A DNA stretch of 38,650 bases from Acidimicrobiia bacterium. GTDB taxonomy: Bacteria > Actinomycetota > Acidimicrobiia > Acidimicrobiales > Poriferisodalaceae. Position numbers and translations under genes: made by a program. The first letter of the stretch is position 1, and each line of letters starts with the position of its first letter. The notes beneath the pieces are model-generated. The model saw only the letters and a list, made by a program, of their open reading frames with translations. It had not been told where the DNA came from and searched no databases. Shown here one piece after another: positions 25,932 to 38,469 of this stretch. The stretch lies in contig JAJEIW010000173.1 in the NCBI GenBank assembly GCA_022828045.1, positions 1 to 38,650 of the forward strand. Reading direction: 5' to 3'.

Positions 25932-27308
25932 ATGTCCGAGAGCAGCGAGCATCCGCCGAGAGAACCCGATGATGCTCCACACGATCCTGCTGCCGCCGAG
26001 GAGACGCTGGGCGCGACGCGCCCGCTGGTGAACTTCGAGTCGGCAGGCACCGGTGCACCAGACCCTTCGGCTGGGTCTGATGCGCCTCCTGCGTCGGCCG
26101 CGGAACCAGAGCGACGCGGCGGCTCACGCTTGTTCCCGCAGCTGCCCGACGACCCGCGCCTCGCTCCCCAAGCTGCCGAGGCGCCCCAGGATCCTGATCC
26201 AGATCCGGCCGGCTACGAGCCGCTGTTTGATCCGCCGGCCGCAGAGGCCACGCCACAGGCTCCGCAGCCAGCGGTCGCGGCAGCCCCGGCTGAGGTCCCC
26301 GAAGTCGGCGAGACCGAGGCTCCCTCTGAGGCCGGCGCGGCGACATCCGAACCTGATCGCTTCGCTGAATGGGCCCGGCTCGATGCATCCGCATCGCACT
26401 GGCGCGAGGGAAGCCAGGACTATGAGGAGCGTGGAGTCGTGAGCGACGAAGCCCGAACTGTGTTGCACAACGGTCCGCAGAACGCGGGCCGCAGCGGTCG
26501 CAACCTGCCAGCAGCCATCGCCGTCGGCATTGCGCTGGCCGCGCTGTTCTTCGGCGCGCTCTGGCTCGGCGAAGCCGCCATCGTCGCGCTCATCGTCGTC
26601 GTGCTGGTGCTCGCCGCGGCGGAGTTCTACCGCGCAGCACGGCCTCTCGGGTACCGGCCGGCGACCCTGGCCGGTCTCGTCGGGGTCGGCGGCCTCACGG
26701 TCGGGGTCCATCTGCGCGGTGTCGAGGCCTACCCGATCGTGCTGGCGACTGCCGCGGTGACGATCTTCTGCTGGTTCCTGCTCGGCATCGAGCGTGATCA
26801 CCCCACCGCCAACCTCGCCATCACTGCGCTCGGGCTCCTGTGGATCGGCGGGCTGGGCTCGTTTGCCGCGTTGATGCTGCGCGAGCCGAACGGCGATTCG
26901 CTGCTGATCGCGGCCGTGATCGGCACCGTCGTCTATGACGTCGGCGGCTTCGTGGTCGGCCGCACCACTGGTCAGAGCCGACTCGCGCCGCGCATCAGCC
27001 CCAACAAGACCCATGAGGGTCTCATCGGGGGCATCGTGCTGTCGGTCGTCGTGACGACGCTGGTGATGAACCGGTTCCCTGGCGTGTTCCCGTGGACCGG
27101 GAGCCTGCTCGACGCGCTGTGGCTGAGCCTCGCCGTCGCCCTCGCCGCGCCGTTGGGCGACCTGTCCCAGTCGTTGGTCAAGCGCGATGTCGACGTGAAG
27201 GACATGGGCAACCTGCTGCCCGGCCACGGCGGCGTCTTCGACCGCTTCGACGCCCTGCTGTTCGCATTGCCGGCGGCGTACTTCGTCGGCACATACGTCG
27301 TCGGGTAG
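25932..27308 (+). CDS. cdsA: Phosphatidate cytidylyltransferase with ~190-aa disordered N-terminal extension
   Basis: C-terminal KTHEGLIGG...SLVKRDVDVKDMGNLLPGHGGVFDRFDALLFALPAAY signature; multiple TM segments. Confidence 0.92.
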   Translation: MSESSEHPPREPDDAPHDPAAAEETLGATRPLVNFESAGTGAPDPSAGSDAPPASAAEPERRGGSRLFPQLPDDPRLAPQAAEAPQDPDPDPAGYEPLFDPPAAEATPQAPQPAVAAAPAEVPEVGETEAPSEAGAATSEPDRFAEWARLDASASHWREGSQDYEERGVVSDEARTVLHNGPQNAGRSGRNLPAAIAVGIALAALFFGALWLGEAAIVALIVVVLVLAAAEFYRAARPLGYRPATLAGLVGVGGLTVGVHLRGVEAYPIVLATAAVTIFCWFLLGIERDHPTANLAITALGLLWIGGLGSFAALMLREPNGDSLLIAAVIGTVVYDVGGFVVGRTTGQSRLAPRISPNKTHEGLIGGIVLSVVVTTLVMNRFPGVFPWTGSLLDALWLSLAVALAAPLGDLSQSLVKRDVDVKDMGNLLPGHGGVFDRFDALLFALPAAYFVGTYVVG

Positions 27309-27312
27309 TCCC

Positions 27313-28467
27313 GTGGGCGCGACGACTGTCGCAGTGCTCGGCTCGACGGGTTCGATCGGCACTCAGACGCTGGAGGTGGTGCGCGCGGAGCCTGATCGCT
27401 TCAGCGTCGCGGCGCTGGCCGCGCACAGATCGGTGCGTGAGCTCGCTTCGCAAGCCGCGGAGTTCCGGCCCGCGGTCGTGGGCATCGGCGATCAGGAACT
27501 GGCCGCAGAGCTCACGTCGGCAGTTCCCGCTGGCAGCGAGGTGGTGGCGGGCCCCGATGCCTTCGCCGCCCTCGCTGGTACGGCCGATGTCGTTGTGAAC
27601 GGCGTCGTCGGATTTGCCGGCTTGGGCGTCACGCTGGAAGCGCTCGGTGCGGGGCGGCGGTTGGCGCTGGCAAACAAGGAGAGCCTGATTGCCGCAGGGC
27701 CGCTCGTGCAGCCGCTGCGATCGCGGCCCGGTGCGGAGTTGATCCCGGTGGACAGCGAGCACAGCGCCGTGCACCAGTGCCTGGCGGGTGAGCCGTCTCC
27801 GCCGGAACGGCTGATCCTCACCGGCAGCGGTGGTCCGTTCCGGGGCCGCAGCGCCGACGAGCTGCGCGAGGTCACCGTCGCCGATGCGCTGGCTCATCCC
27901 ACCTGGTCGATGGGTCCGAAGATCACTGTCGATTCCTCGACCCTCATGAACAAGGGGCTCGAGGTCATCGAGGCACACGAGCTGTTCGGCGTCGACTACA
28001 GCTGCATCGACGTGCTCATCCAGCCCCAGTCGGTGGTCCACTCGATGGTCACCTTCGGCGACGGCAGCACGGTCGCGCAGCTCTCCATGCCGGACATGCG
28101 CCTGCCGATCGGCTATGCCCTGGCCTACCCCGAGCGCATCGACACGCCGTTCGGCGCGGTCGATTGGGCAGCGCTCGGCAGCCTCACCTTCGAGCTCCCC
28201 GACGCCGGTACGTTCCGGTGCTTGGGATTGGCGTACGAGGCGGGCCGGGTCGGCGGCACCGCACCGGCGTGGTTGAACGGCGCCAATGAGTGCGCCGTCG
28301 GGGCATTCCTGGACGGACGTCTGTGCTGGCACGAGATTGCCAGCGTCATCGAGCACGCCATGGGACACCACGACGGCGCAGCCGCCGACAGCGTCGAGGC
28401 CGTGATTGCGGCCGACAGCGCCGGACGCCGACATGCCGCTGATGCCGTGAAGCGGGCCGGCTCATGA
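27313..28467 (+). CDS. dxr: 1-deoxy-D-xylulose 5-phosphate reductoisomerase
   Basis: VAVLGSTGSIGTQTLEVV, LANKESLIAAG, PVDSEHSAVHQCL, MGPKITVDSSTLMNKGLEVIEAHELF. Confidence 0.96.
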   Translation: MGATTVAVLGSTGSIGTQTLEVVRAEPDRFSVAALAAHRSVRELASQAAEFRPAVVGIGDQELAAELTSAVPAGSEVVAGPDAFAALAGTADVVVNGVVGFAGLGVTLEALGAGRRLALANKESLIAAGPLVQPLRSRPGAELIPVDSEHSAVHQCLAGEPSPPERLILTGSGGPFRGRSADELREVTVADALAHPTWSMGPKITVDSSTLMNKGLEVIEAHELFGVDYSCIDVLIQPQSVVHSMVTFGDGSTVAQLSMPDMRLPIGYALAYPERIDTPFGAVDWAALGSLTFELPDAGTFRCLGLAYEAGRVGGTAPAWLNGANECAVGAFLDGRLCWHEIASVIEHAMGHHDGAAADSVEAVIAADSAGRRHAADAVKRAGS

Positions 28468-29726
28468 AGGGCTACTCGACCGACGAGTTCGGGTCCGAGG
28501 CGGCCCAGCACTCCACTGCGCAGAGTCCTGCGGTGCGCGGGCTCGGGTGGATCGCGGCCCTCGTAGTGCTCGTTTGCCTGGCTTGGCAGTGGCCGCTGGC
28601 TGTCGGCGCGGCAGCAGTCCTCGCCGGTGTCCTGCTGATGCACGAGCTGGGCCACTACGTCACCGCCCGCGCGGTCGGCATGAAGGTCACGGATTTCTTC
28701 CTGGGCTTCGGCCCGCGGCTGTGGAGTATGCGGCGAGGCGAGACCACCTACGGCTTGCGGGTCTTGCCGCTGGGTGCCTACGTGCGCATCATCGGCATGT
28801 CGCGCGCCGACACGGTCGACCCCACCGACGAGCGTCGCTCGTTCCGCGCGCAGAGCTATCCGCGCCGGCTGCTGGTGGTGTGTGCGGGGTCGCTCATGCA
28901 CCTGTGCATGGCGCTGGTCGCATTCGGGCTGCTGCATTCGGTCTTCGGCGCGCCCGACTACGGCTCGAATCGCTGGCAGGTCGCCGAGGTCATGAGCACG
29001 CGAGACGGCATCGTCCTGCCCGCAAGCGCGGCTGGCGTCGAGGTGGGAGATCGCGTCGTGGCGGTCAATGGCGTTGCCACCGAGGACTGGAACGACTTCG
29101 TGTCCCAGATCCAGTCCCGACCCGGGGAACAGGTGCTGCTCGAGATCGAGCGCGGCGGTGTCAACCGAAGCGTCAAGACCACGTTGGCGACAAGCCCTGA
29201 GACGGGATCGGGCCTGCTGGGCGTGCGCGCCGAGGCGGCGATCCTGTACGAGACAGTCCCGCTGCCTGCTGCGATCGGCCGGTCGTTTGCCGACCTCGGC
29301 ACGTCGATTGCCAATTCGGTCACCAGCATCTGGGTGCTGATCTCGAACTTCGACGACGTCGTGGATCGCATCCTGTCCCCGCCGGGCGACCCGTCGGCAA
29401 ACGAGGATCTGAGCACTCGCCCGCTGTCGGTCTTCGGCATCGTGCAGGTGGGCTCCGACGCATCGTGGGGGTGGTCGGAGCGTTTCGCGTTGTTCGCGTT
29501 GGTCAATGTCTTCGTGGGTGTCTTCAACATGATCCCGTTGCCGCCGTTCGACGGCGGTCATGCAGCAGTCGCCACCTACGAGCGCTGGCGCGAGCGCGGC
29601 GGGCGTGCCCGTTACATGATCGACCCACGGGCACTGGCACCCCTCGCGATTGCTGTGATGGCGCTGCTCACGTTCTTGGGGGTCGGCCTGCTGTATCTCG
29701 ATATCGCCAACCCGATCAACCTGTGA
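28464..29726 (+). CDS. RIP metalloprotease (RseP/Rip1 type) with PDZ domain
   Basis: LLMHELGHYVTARAVGMKVTDFFLGFGPRLWS, PDZ region, NMIPLPPFDGGH. Confidence 0.93.
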   Translation: MKGYSTDEFGSEAAQHSTAQSPAVRGLGWIAALVVLVCLAWQWPLAVGAAAVLAGVLLMHELGHYVTARAVGMKVTDFFLGFGPRLWSMRRGETTYGLRVLPLGAYVRIIGMSRADTVDPTDERRSFRAQSYPRRLLVVCAGSLMHLCMALVAFGLLHSVFGAPDYGSNRWQVAEVMSTRDGIVLPASAAGVEVGDRVVAVNGVATEDWNDFVSQIQSRPGEQVLLEIERGGVNRSVKTTLATSPETGSGLLGVRAEAAILYETVPLPAAIGRSFADLGTSIANSVTSIWVLISNFDDVVDRILSPPGDPSANEDLSTRPLSVFGIVQVGSDASWGWSERFALFALVNVFVGVFNMIPLPPFDGGHAAVATYERWRERGGRARYMIDPRALAPLAIAVMALLTFLGVGLLYLDIANPINL

Positions 29727-29739
29727 GGCCATCGCGGCC

Positions 29740-30951
29740 ATGAGCCTGCCTCGCAGCTACGAGCGACGCCGCACCCGGCAGGTGCATGTCGGCGGCGTCC
29801 CCGTCGGGGGCGGTGCGCCCATCTCGGTGCAGTCGATGACCACCACCAAGACCGCAGACGTCGAGGGCACCCTTGCTCAGATCTACGCGCTGGCCGGTGC
29901 GGGAGCCGACGTCGTCCGATGCACCGCCAACGACGTCGCCGCCGTCGAGGCACTGGCACAGATCGTGCCCCGGTCGCCGGTTCCGCTGGTTGCCGACATT
30001 CACTTCCAGTACCGGCTCGCGCTGGCTGCACTCGATGCCGGGGTCGCCTGCCTGCGGCTGAACCCCGGCAACATCCGCAAGCCGGACCAGATACGTGCTG
30101 TAGCCACCGAAGCGGGCGATCGCGGCGTGCCGATCCGCATCGGCGTCAACGGCGGCTCGCTCGACCCCGATATCGAAGCCCGATTCGGCATGACCCCCGC
30201 AGCACTGGTGGAGTCCGCCAAACGCGAACTCGGCTATTTCTCCGATGTGGGCTTCAGCGACGTCAAGATCTCGGTGAAGGCGAGCGATGTGACGTTGATG
30301 GTGGAGTCCTACCGGATGCTCGCCGACGAAGTCGATTTCCCCTTGCATCTCGGCGTCACCGAGGCGGGGCCCCCGCCCGCCGGCCTGGTCAAGGCCACAG
30401 CGGGCATCGCGACCCTGCTGAACGAGGGCATCGGAGACACCATCCGCTACAGCCTGACAGCTGACCCGGTCGAAGAGGCAGCGGCGGGCCGGCAGTTGCT
30501 GGAGGCGCTGGGGCTGCGGGAACGAAGCGGCACCGATCTCGTCGCCTGTCCCTCCTGCGGCCGGGCCGAGGTCGATGTGATTGCCGTAGCGCACGAGGCC
30601 CAAGAGGCGTTCGCCGATCTCGACCTGCCCGTGCAGGTCGCGGTGATGGGATGTGTGGTGAACGGGCCAGGCGAGGCTCGCAGCGCCGACTTGGGCATCG
30701 CGGCGGGACGCGCGCGGGGGCACCTGTTCGTCAAGGGACAGGTGGTCGCGGTGGTTCCTGAGGGCGGCATGGTTGACGCGCTCGTGAGTTGGGCCAAGGT
30801 CGTGGCGGCCGACGGTGCCGATGCGGCGCTCGCGCGGGCTGAGAAGGGTGCGGCCGACGCAGCCGAAGCCGACCGTGCAGCGCTGATCAGCGCCCAGGGC
30901 GACGACGTCAACCACGCAGCCGAACGAGTCGCCCTCATCCGGCGCCGGTAG
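29740..30951 (+). CDS. ispG: (E)-4-hydroxy-3-methylbut-2-enyl-diphosphate synthase
   Basis: PISVQSMTTTKTADVEGT, LVADIHFQYRLAL, NPGNIRK, CPSCGR...MGCVVNGPGEA. Confidence 0.96.
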   Translation: MSLPRSYERRRTRQVHVGGVPVGGGAPISVQSMTTTKTADVEGTLAQIYALAGAGADVVRCTANDVAAVEALAQIVPRSPVPLVADIHFQYRLALAALDAGVACLRLNPGNIRKPDQIRAVATEAGDRGVPIRIGVNGGSLDPDIEARFGMTPAALVESAKRELGYFSDVGFSDVKISVKASDVTLMVESYRMLADEVDFPLHLGVTEAGPPPAGLVKATAGIATLLNEGIGDTIRYSLTADPVEEAAAGRQLLEALGLRERSGTDLVACPSCGRAEVDVIAVAHEAQEAFADLDLPVQVAVMGCVVNGPGEARSADLGIAAGRARGHLFVKGQVVAVVPEGGMVDALVSWAKVVAADGADAALARAEKGAADAAEADRAALISAQGDDVNHAAERVALIRRR

Positions 30952-31033
30952 CCCTCGAGGCGCCGGTCGAAGTCGGTATCTGAGCTCTCGAACTCACTGG
31001 TAGCGTGGGGCGTTCAGGACAGTTTCGGCTGGT

Positions 31034-31092
31034 CATGGGCTCTGCGCATGCGCTTCGGCTGCAAGCGCTCATTCCGCAGGCACAGCCCCATG
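31034..31092 (+). promoter_or_regulatory. Nested stems in the rimP leader
   Basis: CATGGGCT (31034-31041)/AGCCCCATG (31084-31092, one bulge) enclosing GCGCTT (31050-31055)/AAGCGC (31063-31068). Confidence 0.35.
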
Positions 31093-31124
31093 TCGGCCGA
31101 GGCGACACGAGCAGGGAGGTTGCG

Positions 31125-31859
31125 ATGACGGACACTGCTGCGGCCTCGCGCGCCCCCGAGCCTGGACAGCCGGGTGTCGGCCGCGGAACTTCTTCGCGGC
31201 GCGAGGCCGAGTGTGACGGCTCGCGCGCCCCCAACACCGCCCCGAAAAGTGCCCAGCACGGTGTGCACCCATCGGCCATCGCCGAGCTCGCAGGTCCCAT
31301 CGCAGACGAGGTCGGTTGCTCTCTGTACGACGTGCAATGGCGGGGCGGGACGCTCGTGGTGCTGGCTTCGGCAGCCGCCGGGGGAGCGGTCGGCGTCGAG
31401 GAGCTCGGTCGGCTCAGCCGCCGGCTGTCAGCAGAGCTGGATGCCGCAGACATGATCGAGGGCCAGTACGTGCTCGAGGTCTCCAGCCCCGGGCTCGAGC
31501 GCAAGCTGCTGCGCCCGGAGCACTTTGCGGGTGCCGTCGGCGAGCGGGTCGTGATCCGCACGAGCGAATCGCCCCGGCGACGCATCGTCGGCGAGATCAC
31601 CGGCGCCGATGCCAGCGGGGTCTGCGTGCAGGTCGAAGAGCTGTCTGTCGGCGCCGAAGGCGCGCAGTCCGGCAGTGCCGAAGGGGCCCAGCGGGCTCAG
31701 CCCGGGCCCATCGGCCAGCCGATGGCGGTGCCCTACAACGACATTTCCAAGGCGCGCACCACCTTTGAGTGGGGTGCGCGGCGGCCGTCCAAACCCGGGC
31801 CCGGCGCCAACAGCCACAGCAAGTCCGGCAGCACACCCACAGAAAGGCAGCGACGATGA
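31125..31859 (+). CDS. rimP: Ribosome maturation factor RimP
   Basis: LYDVQWRGGTLVVLAS...VGVEELGRLSRRLSAELD...YVLEVSSPGLERKLLRPEHF; upstream of nusA with ATGA overlap. Confidence 0.92.
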   Translation: MTDTAAASRAPEPGQPGVGRGTSSRREAECDGSRAPNTAPKSAQHGVHPSAIAELAGPIADEVGCSLYDVQWRGGTLVVLASAAAGGAVGVEELGRLSRRLSAELDAADMIEGQYVLEVSSPGLERKLLRPEHFAGAVGERVVIRTSESPRRRIVGEITGADASGVCVQVEELSVGAEGAQSGSAEGAQRAQPGPIGQPMAVPYNDISKARTTFEWGARRPSKPGPGANSHSKSGSTPTERQRR

Positions 31860-33151
31860 ACAGCCCGGAGATCATGGAAGCGCTCCAGGCACTCGCCGCC
31901 GAGAAGGGCATGACCACCGAAGTGCTGCTCGAAGCAGTCGCAAACGGCCTCGAATCGGCCTACAAGCGCCGCGAGGGCTCCGCCGAGCAGGCCTACGTCA
32001 TCATCGACGAGTCGTTCAACATCACTGTGTACGCGCAGGAAGTCGACGAGCTCGGCAATGTGGTGCGCGAATGGGACGACACGCCGCACGATCTGGGTCG
32101 CATCGTCGCCCAGACCGTGCGCCAAGTGCTCAACCAGCGCATTCGCGAAGTCGAGCGCGACATGAAGTACGACGAGTACGCCGGGCGCGAGGGCGACATC
32201 GTCACCGGCATCATCCAGCAGAACGATGCGCGCTACACCCTGCTGGATCTCGGTCGCGTCGAGGCGCTGCTTCCCCAGTCCGAGCAGGTCCCCTATGAGC
32301 GGCCCGAGCCGAATAGCCGCCTCAAGGCGTACATCGTCGAGGTCCGCAAGACGGCCAAGGGCCCCCAGATCGTCGTATCACGCACGCATCCCGGTCTGAT
32401 CCGCGAGCTGTTCAAGCTGGAGGTTCCCGAGATCTCCGACGGCGTCGTGGAGCTGAAGGCATGCGCCCGCGAGCCGGGTCATCGAACCAAGATCGCCGTA
32501 TGGTCCAATGACCCCAATATCGACCCGGTCGGTGCGTGCGTGGGCGCGCGCGGCAGCCGCGTTCGCCAGGTGGTGAATGAGCTGCGCGGCGAGAAGATCG
32601 ACATCGTCCCGTTCTCCGACGACTTGCACGATTTTGTGGCCAAGGCCCTGTCCCCGGCGAGGGTGCGTGAGGTTCGCTTTCACTCCGAGCGGGGAGTTGC
32701 CGAGGTGATCGTGCCGGATCACCAGCTGTCACTGGCGATCGGCCGTGAAGGCCAGAATGCCCGCTTGGCCGCTCGGCTCACCGGCTGGCGTATCGACATC
32801 AAGAGCGAGACACAGATCGCCGAGGAGGAGGCCGGCTATGGCGGCGAGGACTGGGCCGAGGGCGAGTGGGTGACCGACCCCGAGACAGGCGAGCAGACTT
32901 GGGTTCCGGCCGACGGCAGCGAGGCCATCACTGCAGGGCAGTGGTCTGAAGCGGTCACCGAGCAGGCCGAGGTCGACTCCTCCGCCGACGGCGCTCCCAA
33001 CGGTGCTCCCTCCGTCGCTCTCCAGACGGCATCCGACACTGCCGCCGAAGGTGCGCCCGTCACCGCCCCTGAAGAGGCCACTGCCCCGGAAGTCCCTGCA
33101 GAGGCTCTCACCGACCCCAGTACCCTTCGATCGGACCCGGCGACGTCCTGA
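31856..33151 (+). CDS. nusA: Transcription termination/antitermination protein NusA
   Basis: [78 protein letters not shown]. Confidence 0.95.
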   Translation: MNSPEIMEALQALAAEKGMTTEVLLEAVANGLESAYKRREGSAEQAYVIIDESFNITVYAQEVDELGNVVREWDDTPHDLGRIVAQTVRQVLNQRIREVERDMKYDEYAGREGDIVTGIIQQNDARYTLLDLGRVEALLPQSEQVPYERPEPNSRLKAYIVEVRKTAKGPQIVVSRTHPGLIRELFKLEVPEISDGVVELKACAREPGHRTKIAVWSNDPNIDPVGACVGARGSRVRQVVNELRGEKIDIVPFSDDLHDFVAKALSPARVREVRFHSERGVAEVIVPDHQLSLAIGREGQNARLAARLTGWRIDIKSETQIAEEEAGYGGEDWAEGEWVTDPETGEQTWVPADGSEAITAGQWSEAVTEQAEVDSSADGAPNGAPSVALQTASDTAAEGAPVTAPEEATAPEVPAEALTDPSTLRSDPATS

Positions 33152-33238
33152 GGCCGATGGCCCTCTTCGTCGCGTCCCCGCTACATTCCGTCAGCCCCGC
33201 CGGGTGACGCACCAGAACTCGACAGAAAGACCGACCGC

Positions 33239-36067
<2,829 letters not shown>

Positions 36068-36072
36068 GAGAC

Positions 36073-36474
36073 ATGGCTCGCCGCCCCCGCAGCCGGAGGC
36101 GCTCGATGCCGACTGCACACCGGTACGAGCGCACAGATCGCGTCGGGACGCTGGTGCGCAGCGTCGTGGCGTCGGAGATGGAACGGCTCGACGAGGCGTT
36201 CGAGGGTGTCGTCATCACCGGCGTGGATGTGGACCGCGAGCTGACTTTGGCCGTCGTCCACTACGACGTGCGCGACCCCGATGACGACGATGCGGCCGCG
36301 GCGGCATTCGACGAGCACCACCACCGGCTGCAGCGCTCTCTCGGCGCCCGGACGAGCTTGCGCCGGACGCCGACGCTGCGCTTCCGGCGCGACTACTCCG
36401 CGGTGGAGGCCGAACGCATCGACGACCTGCTGGCAGGCATCGCTGCCGAGCGCGACGAGCCCGACGAGCGCTGA
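36073..36474 (+). CDS. rbfA: Ribosome-binding factor A
   Basis: RTDRVGTLVRSVVASEMERL...VVITGVDVDRELTLAVVHYDV; between infB and truB. Confidence 0.88.
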   Translation: MARRPRSRRRSMPTAHRYERTDRVGTLVRSVVASEMERLDEAFEGVVITGVDVDRELTLAVVHYDVRDPDDDDAAAAAFDEHHHRLQRSLGARTSLRRTPTLRFRRDYSAVEAERIDDLLAGIAAERDEPDER

Positions 36475-37337
36475 TGGCGCGACGCCGTCCCCCGACCGTC
36501 CATGGCGCGCTCATCGTCGACAAGCCGGCGGGACCCACGTCCCACGATGTGGTCGCCATGGCCCGCCGCCGCTTCGGCGAGCGCCGCATCGGGCACGCCG
36601 GCACGCTCGATCCCTCGGCTACCGGAGTGCTCGTGATCGGCATCGGCAATGCCACCCGCCTGCTCCGCTTTGCTACCGCGGGGCGCAAGACCTACGAGTG
36701 CGACATCGTCTTCGGCGTCACGACCGCCACGCTGGATGCGGCCGGCGAGACCGTTGCAACCCATGACATGCGCCTCGACCCCACCGGGGTCGCTGACGCG
36801 GCAGCGGCCTTCGTCGGCACGATCTCGCAGATGCCGCCGATGGTGTCCGCCGTGCGCATCGGCGGGCGCCGGCTGCACGAGGTCGCCCGCGCGGGCCAGG
36901 CCGTGGCACGCGAGCCGCGCGAGGTCGAGGTCTACCGCTTCGACACCCGCCCCACCGATGATCCGCTCATCTACCGGGCCCATGTCGAGTGTGCTGCGGG
37001 CACTTATGTGAGGTCACTCGGCGCCGACTTGGGCGCTGCACTCGGCGGCGGCGCGCATGTGCGGTCGTTGCGGCGGACGCGCAGCGGCGCCTTCACGGAG
37101 TCCGAGGCGGCACCGGTCGCCGACGCCGCGCTGCACGAGCCCGCAGAGCTCGTGCGGGATCTCGGCCAGATTCGCCTGAGCCCCGACGAAGCGGGTCGTG
37201 CCCGCAGCGGCGCCCACCTCGACGCCGATCGCTACGACGGTGCGGGGCCGTGGGTGCTCGTCGACCCCGACGGAGCGCTCATCGGGGTGCACGCGCGGGT
37301 CGGTGACCGGCTGCGCGCCACCGTGCTGCCGTCCTGA
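36474..37337 (+). CDS. truB: tRNA pseudouridine(55) synthase TruB
   Basis: GALIVDKPAGPTSHDVVAMARRRFGERRIGHAGTLDPSATGVLVIGIGNATRLL. Confidence 0.95.
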   Translation: MARRRPPTVHGALIVDKPAGPTSHDVVAMARRRFGERRIGHAGTLDPSATGVLVIGIGNATRLLRFATAGRKTYECDIVFGVTTATLDAAGETVATHDMRLDPTGVADAAAAFVGTISQMPPMVSAVRIGGRRLHEVARAGQAVAREPREVEVYRFDTRPTDDPLIYRAHVECAAGTYVRSLGADLGAALGGGAHVRSLRRTRSGAFTESEAAPVADAALHEPAELVRDLGQIRLSPDEAGRARSGAHLDADRYDGAGPWVLVDPDGALIGVHARVGDRLRATVLPS

Positions 37338-37401
37338 GCTGGCCTGCCGGCCCCCCGGCCCGGCAACGCCAGCGCGGCCCGGCGACAGTAGCGTTGGGCT
37401 C

Positions 37402-38346
37402 ATGGAGGTCATCCGCGACTTGGACTGGTGTCCGGTGCTCGACCACGGCAGCGTGGTGACCGTCGGCGAGTACGACGGCGTCCACCGGGGGCACCGCACG
37501 GTGGTCTCCGAGATGCACCGCCTGGCCGCAGAGCGTGGATGCTCGACCGCGGTCGTGACCTTCGACCGGCACCCGGCCACGGTGGTCCGGCCCGAATCGG
37601 CGCCCAAGCTGCTGTGCGATCTCGGCCACAAGCTTGAGCTGCTCGCCGAGACTGGCGTGGACTACACGCTGGTCGTCACCTTCGACGAAGCCCAAGCTGC
37701 GGTGCCCGCTGAGGAGTTCGCGCACGGGATCCTGGTCAACTGCCTGTCTGCCCGAGCCGTGGTGGTCGGCGCCGATTTCCACTTCGGCAAGGGACGGCGC
37801 GGCAACATCGAGACGCTGCGCCAGGTGGGTGCCAGCTACGGCTACGAGGTCGTCGGCCTGCCGCTCGTGAAGCAGATGACCGGCGACGGCGATGTCATTT
37901 CGTCCACGTCGATCCGCGAGGCGCTCGCGACGGGTGACGTCGAGCGGGCACACCGGCTGCTGGGGCGCCCATTCGAGGTGCGCGGGACCGTGACGGTCGG
38001 CGACCGGCGCGGTCGGCAGATCGGGGTGCCGACAGCCAACCTGCCCACCACGCCAGACCTGCAGATCCCCGCCGATGGCGTCTACGCGGCCTGGTACGCA
38101 CGCCCCGACGGTGCGCAGTATCCCGCCGCGGTCAACATCGGCCGTCGCCCCACCTTCTACGAGTTCGCCGAGCGCTCGCTGATCGAGGCGCACCTGATCG
38201 GGTTTCGAGGCGATCTCTATGACGAGACGGCCAAGCTCCGCTTTGTGCGCAGGCTGCGGCCCGAGCGGCGCTTTGGCGGCATCGACGAGCTGAAGGCCCA
38301 GCTTCGCCGCGACATCGAAGACGCCGCGAAGTGCCTGCATACCTGA
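37402..38346 (+). CDS. ribF: Bifunctional riboflavin kinase/FAD synthetase
   Basis: VVTVGEYDGVHRGHRTVV, VVGADFHFGKGRRGN, ISSTSIREALATGDVERAHRLLGRPFEVRG, NIGRRPTF. Confidence 0.95.
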   Translation: MEVIRDLDWCPVLDHGSVVTVGEYDGVHRGHRTVVSEMHRLAAERGCSTAVVTFDRHPATVVRPESAPKLLCDLGHKLELLAETGVDYTLVVTFDEAQAAVPAEEFAHGILVNCLSARAVVVGADFHFGKGRRGNIETLRQVGASYGYEVVGLPLVKQMTGDGDVISSTSIREALATGDVERAHRLLGRPFEVRGTVTVGDRRGRQIGVPTANLPTTPDLQIPADGVYAAWYARPDGAQYPAAVNIGRRPTFYEFAERSLIEAHLIGFRGDLYDETAKLRFVRRLRPERRFGGIDELKAQLRRDIEDAAKCLHT

Positions 38347-38403
38347 CTCGCTGGTAGCCTGCACGGCTGACAAGAGACAGAAAATCACGGCTGGGTTGTC
38401 CGG

Positions 38404-38441
38404 CCGGTTCGTCGCATCAGGCCTCCCACCGGAGATGCGGC
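38404..38441 (+). promoter_or_regulatory. Predicted H-type pseudoknot in the rpsO leader
   Basis: CCGGT (38404-38408)/ACCGG (38428-38432) interleaved with GTCGCATC (38411-38418)/GATGCGGC (38434-38441). Confidence 0.45.
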
Positions 38442-38469
38442 GGCAACACAGAGGGAATACAGCAAAGGC

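Noticed and set aside
28125-29741. 538-aa - strand ORF opposite dxr/rseP
   Set aside because: Shadow ORF of two clear + strand genes.
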